Shown: positions 52,771 through 64,000 of the stretch, piece by piece
Position numbering within the stretch: position 1 is the first letter of the stretch
Layout: every line of letters starts with the position of its first letter
Assembly: GCA_000750105.3 (NCBI GenBank)
Contig: JPHH03000010.1
Location: 124,001 to 188,000 of the forward strand
Direction: 5' to 3'
From: Tolypocladium sp. Sup5 PDA-1
Taxonomy: Eukaryota; Ascomycota; Sordariomycetes; Hypocreales; Ophiocordycipitaceae
DNA: 64,000 nucleotides
Translations under genes and position numbers: made by a program
The notes under the pieces: model-generated
The model's input: only the letters and a program-made list of their open reading frames with translations
Databases searched by the model: none
What the model was told of the DNA's origin: nothing

Positions 52771-53538
52771 GGTGGCTATTGCGGCATGCCTCGTGGGAGT
52801 GTAAATATCGTGATTTGACGATTGGTAGCGGGAGTGGTGTCGTGAAGATGAGGCCGTCGTTGCTACATCAGCTACGAGTGTGAACGCCCCGCGCGGTGAC
52901 GCGACGGAACCTAAAGCTAGCTCACGCGTTGACGCCAACTCACGTGCCGTGGCGCCGCCGTTTCATTGTGCCACATGGCCAGCTACCCTAAACGAGACCC
53001 CATCTTGCCCACGTCCCCAAACAATGGTGTTGATACTCCATCATTGAGAGGCACAATATCGAGTAATTGAGGTATCCTCAGGATAGGACCGAACAAAATT
53101 GGTTATATTTATCTTGCACCACTTCGGCCGACCCTGGACAACACATACATACATAGTGGCGTGGAAGAGTGACACCTTGACCAATGTTGAATCAAACGTC
53201 TCTGTCGACATTCAGACTTCAGACTTGCACAACCAAGGAACGATGAGGCCCAATCTTTCATTCTTGTCCTTATGTCTATATCAAGGGTATCATACTACAA
53301 TCGCAGCCAGCAGAGCCGGTTGCTCGTCGTGGCCCTGCGCCCAAAACTCCATGCCGTGGTCCTAGGTACTCTGCGCTAGAGTGCCGACCTGGGTAAAATG
53401 TGCGTCCTGCCGTGGAAATGCTACTCGAAAAGAAACGCCAACTTAATGACTGTCGTGACACCCTTGAATATGCTTAGTGATGGTGGAAGGAATACGGTTG
53501 CAAACCAGAGCCCCCCCCTGTTGAACTGGGCGTACCCA
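52771..53538. other. intergenic
   Basis: DUF2439 promoter and 3' flank of the polyQ gene; no gene recognised. Confidence 0.4.
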
Positions 53539-53989
53539 TCACATGGAATGTGCTGTGAAGCCAACGCCAGGGGGGGCCAGGTTCTCCTTGGACAGCTGGT
53601 CTTGAACCTTTTTTCCCTTGTCGAGATAACCATCGCCGCTAGCCTCGAGCTCCATGGGAGTGACAGGGCCGGGGCTCCCCAGAGGGTCGAGTCTCGGGGA
53701 CGCGGGCTTGTACGGCGACGCCCCCGCAAACAATGCGTCCTTGAGCGGCACTCCGTTAAGCGAGACGCCGGCCCCGGACTGCGCCATCTTGGCAGAGCCC
53801 CCAAGGGCCATGGCGGCTTGCGCAATCATGTCGCGTTGATACTGCTTCATCCTGCGCCGCGTCTCGACCTCGGGGATCTCTGCGCGAGGCGATCCTGGCA
53901 CGTACTGTGGAACATGCGAGTCGGACTTGACAGACGAAGGCATGGTGTCGGACACGGAGGGACGCAGGTTTCTCTGACCCTCAATGGTG

Positions 53990-54023
<34 letters not shown>

Positions 54024-55225
54024 AGTTGGAAGGATAGTACTTGCCCATAGGCAACGGGTTGTCGTGGAAGCCCGGCGCAAGGTACGACGAGACGGGCATG
54101 TTTTGCGTCATCGAGGACGTGACGGCGGGGTGAGATGTCGGCAAGGTCGGGTTGCGGTCGGCCTGCATGGCAGCAGAGTCGGAGTGCAAGTAGCGAGAGA
54201 AGCCGGTGTCGGGGTGAAAGGGGTGAGGACGGTGGACGCGGCCCTTTGGGTCCTCGTGCATGGGAAAATATCCTCTGGGGTAGCGTGTTAGCGGAAGTCA
54301 ATACTTCGCGATCCACGCGCAATTTTTAAAAGACGACGTCAGTGTTTGGGTGGGCCTTACCCAGGGAGGTCGCCCCGCGCGGAGAGGGGCTCCGGAGGCG
54401 TGTACACGGACGTGGTGTTGACCTTCTTGGTTCTCTTGGGGAGCTCGATGGCGATGGGACGGCTGTGGCTGGACCGAGGAGAGGAAAAGGGAAAGGCGTC
54501 TGGGCTGTCTGTAAAAGAGGCGGTTAGCGATCCATTATATATACCATCAAGAACGGGCCATCGGGACAAGACACCGCCAAGTAAGAGGAGCGCGACGGAA
54601 ATGGCATGGTTTGCTGGTCGGATCCAGGGGTGGTCATTGCGAACTGCAGCGTGACAACCCCCACGTACTCCGTATTGGTGCCCGTTTATCCCGCTGTTGG
54701 TGGCTGCAAATTGCCGCCATTGCTGCACCCCGCGAAGGGGTGAAGGGGCTGGATGGCTTGACGCTGGGGCACACAAATGAAGGGGAGACGATGATGATCA
54801 GAGAGGTGTGTGGGGTTGCAAGCACTTCTGTCGAGACGGGCTAGCCGCCATATCCAGCAGCATTGGCATCGGACTTGGCGGGCCGGGCGTCTGCGCCAGC
54901 GTATTCGGGGTGGATCGTTCGTATCGAATCCAGAAGTTCGAAGGTGATAAAAGAGAACACGAACGCTAAGAAGGCAGGAAATTCAAGGGAAATGCAATTT
55001 TTTTTTGGTTCACTCACTCTTGGCTGACGCTCCCTCTTGCGCTGCGCCCGTGATGGTGGGCGTGCCGGGTGCCGAGTACACCGGGCGGTCGACGGCATCG
55101 TCGGGAGGGTTGGACGTCAGCGACAGCTCCGACGAGTTGGAGAGCGTGCGACCGGGCATTCCGGGGCGTCGGCGGGGCGAGAGGTACGCCGACGGCGGCT
55201 TAAAGGAGCGCGCGAAGCTGGCCAT
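53539..55225 (-). CDS. disordered polyQ protein of unknown function
   Basis: Three exons, 55225-55018, 54508-54361 and 54274-53539, all in frame, 363 residues. Intron 1 is long (502 nt; GTGAGT donor, CGCTAACC branch, TTTTACAG acceptor). Intron 2 is 86 nt. The protein is Pro/Ser-rich throughout with a run of nine Gln, and has short conserved-looking patches (KRTKKVNTTSVYTPPEP, RRRMKQYQRDMIAQAAMALG). No domain recognised. It resembles conserved low-complexity ascomycete proteins. An alternative acceptor at 54966 would give a 110-residue form ending at 54841. Confidence 0.65.
53992..54020. repeat. (CTG)n / polyQ trinucleotide repeat
   Basis: Nine CTG units plus CT on the plus strand, reading as CAG (Gln) on the coding minus strand. 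Confidence 0.9.
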
Positions 55226-57877
55226 GGGGGTGACGTTGGTTGGTGATGGATGTTTGCTGGTGGGTTCGTCTGGTCGGTGGGGGACGGCGGTCCAGCGATG
55301 AAAGGGGCGAGATGTGATGGCGATGGTTGGGGGTGTGTCGATGCTCAGGCAAAGGCTGCGTCTTCAACTCACGCCACGTCAGGTCGTAGAGGTCGTGAGC
55401 GCGACATGAGGTGTGCCCTCGACGACTGCACCCGTCGAACTCGAAACGGTGAGGCGGCTCAAGACGTGGTCGTCGGAATGCTCAAGGGTTTTGTCAGGTG
55501 GCGGGCAACTGCGTCTGCTTGTGAGACTGAGGCGTGTCGTCGGCCGGGTGATGTACGCAAAGGGCTGAAATGAGGGCGTGAAGTTCAGAAGAGCGTGTTG
55601 TTGTTGTTGTTGGTAGAAAGAAAGGAACAAGGTTCGGCGCCGGTCTGAAGATGGAGGAGGACGCGTCGAGATAAGGAACCTTAAGATGGCGATATGTAAG
55701 GGCCTGTGGCAGTAATAAACGGTGGAGGAGGCTGTGAGCCTGAGGTTGGGCACAGGCACGTCTGGCGTCTCCACTGATGCGCGCCTGGGACAGCGGCCGC
55801 CACAGTCCGCGACCCTGCGGTTGGGCCCCCTTGAGCCGCGCGCTGAGCGCACTGAATGCCCTGTGCACAGCAGTCCATCCATGGATCCCTTTAGTGGGTG
55901 GACCCCCGGTTACTTCGGCGTGGCAGTGGAGTGGGCACAATTCCATCATCAGGCCTTGTCCTTCCACGATTTTTGGCCCTTTGTTCTAAATTTTCGGTGT
56001 TTGAACAATGCCGTCATCATGAGGGCCCCGTGGCCGGTATCCATCAGCTGTGTTGCGGTTTCGGTCACGACGGGCGCGCTAGGTGCTCTGGCCTGCTGCC
56101 CTCTGCTGTACGCCCACCGACGACTCCATGCCAGGTCCATCCATCTCAAGCCATGAACGGCTGCAGTCAGCAAGGCCAAGACACACCGGAAACCACCGTC
56201 AGCAGACTCTCCATTGGCCGAATACGAGGCTGCATCGTCATTTCTCCTGCCCGTGGTGTTTAGCCTGCGACATGCCGTCGCGGGAGGGTAGGGGCTCATC
56301 CATTCCAGCACGACCTGCGTCGTCCTTTGTTAAGACACCATGCTGGATGCCATGACCACGGCCAGAGGCGTCGATCCGGGCCTATGCTCGCTTTGCATCG
56401 TGCATGGCGACTCCTGCACCTGCAGCAAGATGCAGACACGTCGACAAACAACGGTGTGCCACCACACCTCTGCATGTGTTTGCTTGCTCGCCACTGCGCA
56501 TCCGGTGCGCATCTCAACCTCGAAACGGTCACCAGAACGCACATCGTCCACATGCTGCATTAGTCTCCCGCCGCAGTCGCTCGCTGCAGTTACTAAGGCC
56601 TCTCCAGGACACCAGACATTTTCTCCCCGTTTTTAACTTTCACCAATGGAACAAAGATCGTGTTTGGCATTTTTGGCGTTTTCGCCTCCCGTCCCGTTGG
56701 CAGCCCACAACCAGTGCTAGTGTCCAGCGCCGAGCCTTGGCACGAATCCCCTCCTCCGAAGGCATGGGCACCTTGATGACCGTATCGCCAGCCGGCCCCA
56801 TGTGCCTGTGCTGCCGTGACGCAGCTTCACTTGTGCGCCATCTTGAGCACCAACAAGACCAGATGATGCGACGGACGGGCGCACGGAGGCGAAAACGGTT
56901 GCACGCCCCAGCGTCGTACGCGTCTGCCGTCTTCGAGGGTGCGCCTTCATGCCAGACGCTGTTGATCTGACGTTGATCACCCAGCGTGAGCCCAGTCAGA
57001 TATCAGGGCCAAGGGTTTTGCGGGTCGTGTTGCACGCCCGCGTTCTCTCCAAAGGATGCGCCCCTGGTTTGATATCGAGTCAAATGCGGATGGGCCAACG
57101 CAAGGAACCAACGGACAAACACACCTGTCTGGGTCCTGGGCACAAACAACTGCGCGTTATTGCCCATGTAAACCCCAGTCTTCACATCACTTATCACACC
57201 TTGATGACTCCCTTTGTTCCATTGTAAGTTATCGTCGGCGTCCCGTCGTCACTATCCCAGCACGTCACATTGATAACGGTCCGTCACCAAACGGCGCCGT
57301 GTAGTACGTCACCGCTGTCTTTTACAGAAGCGCGGCAGCCGTGTCACGGCCCTTGAGACGGACACAGTTTGACAGTTTACTCTCCGTCGAAGATCTATTG
57401 CCCGTTGCATCCGCCTGCATGAGCTGGCCCCGCCGGTTAAAGTCACACAGAACGCACTTCACTGAACGTCGTAAGTTAACTTACGATGGCCGGGAATGGA
57501 ACCAAAAGGGCAACCTCCGTGCGTCTTGTCTCGGCACATTGTCGCCATGCCTGCCGGGCAAGGCGGGATACGTCCAGCCATGTGGTGAGTATTAAGTATT
57601 ACGGTTCTAGAGTACGGTATCTCGCGCGTGCCTTGACGATATGATTCCAGCCGGCTGCTTTCCTCCTCTTTCTGCAATCATCAATGGCCCAGCGCGTCAT
57701 CCGTTCCCCTCAAAGAGCACAGACCGCGCCGCAGAGCATAAGCATTGGTATCTCAAGTGGTATCTCAAAACTTCAATCATCCTTTCGTGCCTCGCCTAGA
57801 ACGCCAAGCCAAACACGCTTCCGCTGCTCGCTGTCGTCCCGCTCCTCGCTCGCGGTATCGTGAGTGCCCTCAGCGAT
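55226..57877. other. long intergenic region (2.65 kb)
   Basis: No frame with a recognisable domain. Contains a GTT microsatellite (55595-55611) in the leader of the polyQ gene and an 18-bp perfect palindrome at 57469-57486. Confidence 0.45.
57469..57486. repeat. 18-bp perfect palindrome
   Basis: TCGTAAGTTAACTTACGA reads the same on both strands; possible binding site or hairpin. Confidence 0.7.
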
Positions 57878-58468
57878 TTACACGTGCGCGCGTCCGGTGA
57901 ACTGCGAGCGCGTGTCACGGTGCTTCCACCAGTAGCCAAGCAGGGCCAGGGACGAGATGAGCCAGAGCAGGGCGCTGACCAGGTCCACCCAGACGGCACT
58001 CTTCATGCGCTGGATGCCGCTGTCGCCCTCGGGGTTCTCCTTGATGAACAGCTGTGAGCGACGCCAACGTCAGTATTAAATCCCGTGCGCCTCTGTGTTC
58101 ACGCTCACGTACCGCGCCGAAGATGCCAAAGACGGCAATCCACAGGATGAAGAGGATAATGCTCCAGGCCGCGGCGACGATGCCCGCTTTGCGCAGGACA
58201 AAGGGGATAAAGTAGACGACGCACGTCACGGCCGACATCGCGCCGACGACGACGGCGTACACCTGCGACCAGCGTCAGTCTCACAGGGCGCCTCTTGTAA
58301 GTCGGCGACAACAACGCTTACCCATTTCGAGTCGGCATACTTGGCCAGGTGGTTCGCGGTGTTGAGGTCCTTGCCGTACAGGCCGCACACGGTCAGCGCG
58401 AGCGCAAAGCACACAAAGTGCAGGCCGCTGAAGATGAAGTAGCTGATCGTCGTGCTGAAGAGCCCCAT
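57878..58468 (-). CDS. MARVEL-type four-helix membrane protein
   Basis: Three exons, 58468-58322, 58262-58113 and 58051-57878, all phase 0, giving 156 residues. Four hydrophobic helices: ISYFIFSGLHFVCFALALTV, VYAVVVGAMSAVTCVVYFIP, AAAWSIILFILWIAVFGIF and VDLVSALLWLISSLALLGYW. A short loop contains HLAKYADSKW. The layout matches the MARVEL fold of fungal membrane-organising proteins (Nce102/tetraspan-like). The introns are 59 and 61 nt with good GTAAGC/GTACGT donors. Probably plasma membrane or vesicle; the exact role is unknown. Confidence 0.85.
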
Positions 58469-60100
58469 TGTGAAGGTTGGACGACGGTGCCGTAGGGGAA
58501 CCAGTTGCGCGCGCACAGCTATCACCAGGAGCCGAAGGCAACAGAGCTGCTTTGTGGTTTGTTAGTACTTCGTACGAAAGTGAAGAGAAAACAGAGTTCC
58601 AGCGTCAATCGGGTCCGCGCGCGCGGGCGTCAACAGTGGCCGTTTTATCGTCCGAAGTCAATTTCATTCTGAGCTTGTTTAGCGCCCGTGACGTCAGAAG
58701 CGTTCTTGCCGGCGCCGACCAGGCCAAACAGGGTCGCGATTGCCGCGTTTTTCTTGATGAAGCCAGTCACATGATCGCAGTCACATCGCGACGATTGGCC
58801 TCCACCGAGCTCCGTAGCCATTGAAACTCTACGACCCGACCTAGCGATGCCCGACGAGTTCGACGACGATGATTTAAAGCCGCGGGGCCGAGCCCAAAGT
58901 CCCGGCCGCCAGAGGATCGCGGACCGTTTACGAAGGATTGGCCGTCGCAGCGCGGTCACGAAACGACAGCCCTTTTATCAATTCTCAGTGACCGAGAGTT
59001 GGGGTCCACGTCCTGGAGTCCTGGGCTGGTTGCGCCCGGCCCCATCCATCGATCGGACGGATCCATCCCTGCCTAAAGCTGGAGGGTCCAGCCTCGTTTG
59101 TCCAGTTCGTCGCCCTACCAGCCTGGCTCAGCCACCTTTCCATTCAATTGGAAATGCCCCTCCTCGCCCTCGCCTTGGTCCTTGCCAACGCTCCAGAAGC
59201 AGTGCCAACAGGCCCGAGCCTAGGACGTTTCCGCCCGCGAGCCAAGGCTGCCGTCGTCCGCCATACCGGCAGGCTTACCGACACAGGGCGCACCGGGCCT
59301 GGGCGAATCAAGGGCCGGCCCAGTGACCGAATGCCTGCCAGGTCAACGACCAGCGCTAGTGCGCCTGCGACAACCTCGTACACAGCCATGGCCGCCCCGT
59401 GACTTTGACGAGGCCCGACTCTTTATCGCATCGCCGGACCCGTGACGGTGCAAGCGGCAGTCACCGAGGGCTCTAGGCAAGAATCGTGCCCCTTGCCCTG
59501 GCGAACCGGGTCGCAGGAGCCATGTCTGGGTCTGGATTCGGCTCGGCGCTGTCGCCTTGGGGAAACGGCTGTGTCTCGCAGGCCATGACTGCTCCTTTGT
59601 TGTCTCCATCGCGCAACGCCCGCCGTCCACTGGCCGGGCTTCTTTTGAGAATGCCTGCCTTGGGGCCGTTGAGTCAGGATATGCTATCCAGGGACGGGGC
59701 GCGCCTTGTTACCGACGGTTGACTCAACTGAAGGCGACCAATTGCTGTCCCAGATGGCCGGCTTCACGGAGCCGTCATCAGTCACGTTGTGCTTGCCCTG
59801 GGGCTTATTGCTAGGCGTCTGGCGTGAGGCACCGCACTGCCCCATCTTGCTGTGACGTTAGTTGTGAAGACACGAGAATCTAGGCGTCTTCGTCCTGAAG
59901 TTCTCGAAGACTGCGCCGGGGCGAGCTCCAACGCCGGCCTTATAAGGCCTCGTTTTGCTCCTTGATTCCTGATCCTGCTTCATCCTGTTCACATTCATCT
60001 CACAGTCATAGACTACAACCACTCACGTTTACAACACATTCACGCCGCAACTCTATTTCTAATCGAGGCATCTATCGCACCTGACCACTTCCTGGACATC
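58469..60100. other. intergenic
   Basis: No gene recognised. A TATA-like TATAAGG at 59941-59947 lies 154 bp upstream of the small gene at 60101, and the stretch between is pyrimidine-rich as in fungal leaders. Confidence 0.45.
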
Positions 60101-60320
60101 ATGTGCGGCACCACCACCAAGAGCACCACTCTGGCCGATTACTCCAGGCCGAGCTACTGGCAATGCGTATGTCAGCCCCTTCCTCATGACGATGTTGTTC
60201 ATGTGCTAACTTCAACAGTGCCGCTGCGACGGTGGCTGGTTCTCGGTCGCCCTCGACTCGAGCTGCCCGAACTGCCAGAACTACCGCTGCGGGAACTGCA
60301 GCTACTCCTTGAACGCATGA
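60101..60320 (+). CDS. 55-residue zinc-ribbon-like protein
   Basis: Two exons, 60101-60166 and 60219-60320, split by a 52-nt intron (GTATGT ... GTGCTAAC ... AACAG), phase 0. The product starts MCGTTTKSTTLADYSRPSYW and then has C-C-x-C, CPNC and CGNC: four closely spaced cysteine groups around DGGWFSVALDSS, an obvious metal-binding pattern. No signal peptide, so cytosolic or nuclear. The gene has a TATA-like box and a pyrimidine-rich leader. Tiny cysteine-rich proteins of this pattern occur in filamentous fungi without known function. The intron signals and the cysteine pattern support it being real. Confidence 0.68.
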
Positions 60321-61348
60321 TGCTGCTGTCCTGGAGGCTTGCCATGATGTTGGTAGCCTAACACACACATCTACATACAATGACTGGCTTGTCACTCGGC
60401 AGACTGCCAGTCGCATTACGACACAACGGACGAACAGACTGTACGACTACGATACATGGGCAATGGGTTTGGGCTTTGCATGGCAGGTTGGGATCATAGA
60501 ATAGAATAGACACGACAGCAATGTTGGACGAATGGATGAGACGGAACACTGTTTTTCACGGTCTTGATGCCGCCTGTGATGTCTCGCTCTGTACGAAGTG
60601 GTGTCTCGCCCTGTAGGCTGCCGGCGATGACTCTTTCAGTCTCCACAACTTTCATTGAGAAATGTACAAAGGCAAACCACAGGGCTGCCAATCACAGAGC
60701 CGCAGGCAGGAAGAAGCAAAAAGAAGTCAATTGATGCCGGTCCGTGGTGTCGTGACTCCCGGTGGTGGGGTGGGTTGCGGTTGATGCCTTGGGGTCTCGG
60801 CGGACGGCGGACCTCACGCCGCAGGCAGCCACATCCAGTGTCTAGGGTACCCCCGACCGCGGTCTAGGCAGGGCCGGGGCGCGATGCTGCACGTCGGGAA
60901 TGGTTTCAGCCCTACGATCGGTGTTGAGTTTGGTGTGGTGGTTTATTGGGGACAGGGGGTTCGGGGTGTGCCGTGGTGCCGTGGTGCTGTGGAGGTTTGC
61001 TTGTACTTCGTGGTGGTGTAAGAGTGGACGGATTGGGATTTAGTCTACCTTGTGGGATGTGAGAGGATGGGACGGGCTGCGGGAATTAGTATTTGGGTCC
61101 CGGGGCGGTTTACTTGTGTTCAGTAGCATTGTCTGCTCTGCTTGAGGGAATGAGGGTCGAGTACGGTGCGTAGTCCACCGCCCCCGCGGCCCCTCCCGGT
61201 CCGACCTCCGTGTCCGCCTCCGCCCCGGTCCGTACCTCGGCTCACCTAACCTAAGGTACCTACATACCTAGACACCTCTCCCACCACCACCACCACCACC
61301 ACTGCAACACCACTTCCTCCCCCTCAACCTCGCAGGCCATAACCCACC
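60321..61348. other. intergenic
   Basis: 3' flank of the small gene and promoter of the phosphatase, with a (CAC)n run at 61282-61302 in the leader. No gene recognised. Confidence 0.4.
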
Positions 61349-62187
61349 ATGGACCTCTCCGCCCACGCCTCCTCCCTCCCCAACCTCCCCGACCTCACCT
61401 CCCTCACCCCGCACCTCACCCCCCGCCTCGTCTACCGCTCCGCCGCGCCCGCGCCCGCCTCCCCCGAAGCGCTCGTCGCCCTGCGCATCGCCGTCGTCTT
61501 CGACCTCCGCTCCGAGACCGAGCTCGCGCGGGCCCTCGTCGTCGTCCCGCCCCCGCCCGGCGTCGCCCGCCTGCACGTCCCCGTCTTCGCCCGCGAGGAC
61601 TACACCCCCGAGGCCATCGCCCTGCGCTACGCCGCCTACGCGTCCACCGACACCGTCGCCGGCTTCGTGCAGGCCTACCGCTCCATCCTGCGCGCGGGCG
61701 GGCCCGCGTTCGCGCCGGTGCTGCGGCATGTCGCGCGGCGTGGGACGACGCCCTGTCTTGTGCACTGTACTGCGGGCAAGGACCGCACGGGCGTGCTGTG
61801 CGCGATAGTGCTCGCGCTGTGCGGCGTGGACGACGAGACGATTGCGGAAGAGTATGCGCTCACGGAGGAGGGCCTGAGGAGCGAGCGCGCGCACATGGTG
61901 GCACGGCTGAGGGAGGCGCCGGCGCTGGATGGGGATACCGAGGCGGCGGAGCGGATGCTGAGTTCCAAGTATGCTGCCCTGTTGACGTGAACTGGCTGAC
62001 ATGGTGAACTGTGCTAACGGGATCCAGACCAGAGAGCATGCTGGCAACGCTCAAGGTGCTGCGGGAAGAGTACGGCTCCGTCGAGGACTACGTCGTAAAC
62101 GTGTGTGGGCTGTCGAAGGAGGAGATTGATGGCATTCGACGCAACCTCGGGGCTGATACCCAAGCGCCTGCTTCATCGGCGTTGTGA
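61349..62187 (+). CDS. tyrosine/serine phosphatase, CX5R type
   Basis: Two exons, 61349-61968 and 62028-62187, joined in phase 2, 259 residues. The P-loop LVHCTAGKDRTGVL holds C140 and R146 of the CX5R signature, with the lysine typical of the bacterial-type Tyr_phosphatase3/IphP-like family. FDLRSETELA near residue 51 is the conserved substrate-side strand of the same family. The second exon gives a helical tail with LREEYGSVEDYV and LSKEEIDGIRRNLG, also conserved in this family. Cytosolic; phosphotyrosine or phosphoinositide substrates are both possible. Very GC-rich in the first exon. Confidence 0.9.
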
Positions 62188-62304
62188 TTGATAGACGTTG
62201 TAGATTGTCTAATACAGCATTGTACATGGCTCTGGTAGTATTGTACAACGGGCTCGATCCCGCTCATCCACATCTTACAAGTAATCCTTTCCAAACAAAG
62301 CCGC

Positions 62305-63439
62305 TCAAGGAACAGACGTCGGGATCTTGACCACGCCCCGCTTGCGGTCGTCAAACGGCGCCCCGTACCTCCACCCCGTAGCCCTCCTCGACTTTCCATC
62401 TCGGCCCGCGTCGTCAGCGTTGACCTCCTTGAACCGAAATTCGTACCGGTCTGTCTGCACCCTTGTCGTCATCTTCTCCTCCTTTTGCTGCTGCTTGACT
62501 ATCCTCCGCGCCACAGCGTCCTCCTCCCTCTGTGTCGTGTCCCTGAACTTTTCCATGCTCTCGTCACGGCTCTTGCCCGAGAGAATCTCCCGCTCCATGG
62601 CGATGAGCTCGGGCTGCGGCGACCGCGCGTCCGCCGAGAGCATGCCATCGTGGAACGCCTTGGCGGCGTCCTCGCGCGTAAAGTGCCGCGACTCGGACAC
62701 GGGCACGAAGAGTTGTTGCATCGTCAGTTTGTGCACGTGCACCTCGTTGACCGGCTCGTGGGGCATGTTCTGCTCGCCCTCGCGGTACGACGTCTTGGGC
62801 AGCATGCTCATGACGGCCTTGGCGTAGGGGATGGCCAGTTTCTTGCCCTGTAACGCAGTCATCAGCGCTGTCCAGCAACAGTGGTTCAACGAGCATAACG
62901 GAGTAGATAGCAAATCAGTAACAAAAGGTTAACCATGGGTATGTGTCTTCAAGACTAATCGAAAAATTTTGGTGTCTCATCATAGCATGTCGGTATCGGG
63001 TGTCAGGCAAAAAATGTGTACTCACGTCTCTCTGCCACTGCTTCTCCACCTCCTTTAACCGCACCACGGCCGCCACTCTCCGCACGTCGACGTGCATCTC
63101 CGCAGACACAGCCTTGAGCGACTCGCCGCGCTGCGTCACCTTGTCCCAAATGAGCTCGCGCGTCTGCTCGTCCAGCACGGGCTGGCTGCGGAACAGCGGG
63201 TTCTGCGGGAACGGCTGGTCCTGGAACGGCCCCAGGTACCGCGGGCCGCGGCCGCCCTCGGACAGCTCCCGGCCCTCGCGCGACTTGATCCATTGGTACA
63301 TCTGCTGCCGCGCGCGGCTCATCTTCTCGCGGCACGGCGTCGTGCTGAAGGCGCGCGAAAGGGGCGCCGCCCGGCAGTGGGCATGCAGCAACACGTCGGT
63401 CGCCAGCGACACCGACGGCGCTTGTATTCTGGGGGGCAT
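62305..63439 (-). CDS. mitochondrial small-subunit ribosomal protein mS45 (Bot1/MRPS35-type)
   Basis: Two exons, 63439-63026 and 62847-62305, phase 0, 318 residues; the intron is 178 nt. The N-terminus is a mitochondrial presequence (Arg/Ala/Ser-rich; AFSTTPCREK is a typical cleavage region). The body matches the fungal mitochondrial ribosomal S35/Bot1 family: GPRYLGPFQDQPFPQNPLFR, WDKVTQRGESLKAVSAEMHV, VRLKEVEKQWQRD and the second-exon GKKLAIPYAKAVMSMLPK. It acts in the mitochondrial small ribosomal subunit. A housekeeping gene marking core chromosome. Confidence 0.88.
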
Positions 63440-64000
63440 CTTCGAAGGCGATCGGCTAGCTGTGATGAGTCCCCGTCGCGACGTCCTGCATCCTGCGCCA
63501 ATGGCTTGGACGGACGAATTGTCGTGATTTCGGATGTGTAGCTTGAAGGATTGAGGAGCACACGAGGAGCTTTTGGTGTGGCATTTTTTCGGGTGGTCGG
63601 AGTATCTGTTTTTGCGGTCCGACTGCAGTGGAGAGCTCTGTGGTCTGTGTCGAGGGATGTAGGGCAGCTGGAGCTCCCATCACAAGCCGAGGTTGGACAC
63701 AGCCAAAGTATCGTTTGGTGGGTGCTAAAGAAAGGGAATGAAATGAAAAACTATTCCCATTCCCATTTGTGCATTGACTCCCAAGTCTGTGTGTTGCTGG
63801 TGTAGTCCACGGATTGGCACCAAGGTTTTGGCACCGGTAGAGCTTCAAGCGTATTGGTGCAATACTTAGCCTCAACCTGACACCAACTCACAACGACCTA
63901 GACAGAAAGCTTGGCTCTTCAGTATATTCATTACAATGCAATATTAAATCCACCCCTCAGATACATGCGTTATTGGTATCATCCCATGCCTCATTTCCGT
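63440..64000. other. mS45 promoter and right edge
   Basis: Upstream flank of mS45; no gene recognised before the window ends. Confidence 0.45.

Noticed and set aside
55379..55967. 167- and 157-codon minus-strand frames
   Set aside because: Mutually overlapping low-complexity frames in the leader region of the polyQ gene, no conserved features visible.
1..64000. tRNA, rRNA, CRISPR arrays, bacterial-style operons or riboswitches
   Set aside because: None recognised on reading; the window is eukaryotic with spliceosomal introns.

Overview
The window looks like a chromosomal segment of a filamentous ascomycete, most likely a sordariomycete. Genes carry short (about 50-180 nt) introns with GTRNGT donors and CTRAC branch sites. 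Product families are typical of such fungi: Zn2Cys6 regulators, fungal MFS drug-transporter-like proteins, amdS-type amidase, MARVEL proteins and the mitochondrial ribosomal protein mS45/Bot1. No rRNA, tRNA or CRISPR array was recognised.

Layout. 0-11 kb is an accessory region. It holds the 3' part of a secreted protein gene that runs off the left edge, a secreted isochorismatase-like hydrolase, and a possible small catabolic or metabolite cluster: a DAO-type FAD oxidoreductase divergent from an MFS transporter, followed by a Zn2Cys6 regulator. 12-21 kb is a gene graveyard. It contains a berberine-bridge-enzyme (BBE) C-terminus, a chromodomain protein with one in-frame stop, a collagen-like Gly-X-Y segment with one in-frame stop, a two-frame fragment at 18 kb, one copy of a carboxymuconolactone-decarboxylase-like relic, and a mariner-like transposase scrap. 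A 62-bp piece of that scrap also forms the 3' end of the Zn2Cys6 gene. Two intact-looking secreted proteins sit among the relics: an Erv/ALR-like protein with an alcohol-dehydrogenase-like leader, and an NlpC/P60 hydrolase.

22-31 kb is intact again: an amidase divergent from an MFS transporter over a GATA-containing intergenic region, an F-box protein, a metallo-beta-lactamase-fold protein and an alpha/beta hydrolase. 32-36.4 kb is a second graveyard, with an unrecognised relic, a longer inverted copy of the decarboxylase-like relic, an aldehyde dehydrogenase with several frameshifts, and an alpha/beta-hydrolase tail. Several relics share the same lesion, a CAA or CAG codon turned into TAA or TAG, as expected from RIP (C to T at CpA).

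37-40 kb holds a 939-residue single-exon orphan next to a G14 tract and a 42-bp tandem repeat. From 40.6 kb to the right edge the region is core-like: an SDR with a GC-AG intron, the tRNA adenosine deaminase subunit TAD2, a large regulator-like protein with four in-frame stop-free introns, a DUF2439 (Mte1/ZGRF1-type) DNA-repair protein, a disordered polyQ protein, a MARVEL membrane protein, a 55-residue zinc-ribbon-like protein, a CX5R phosphatase and mS45.
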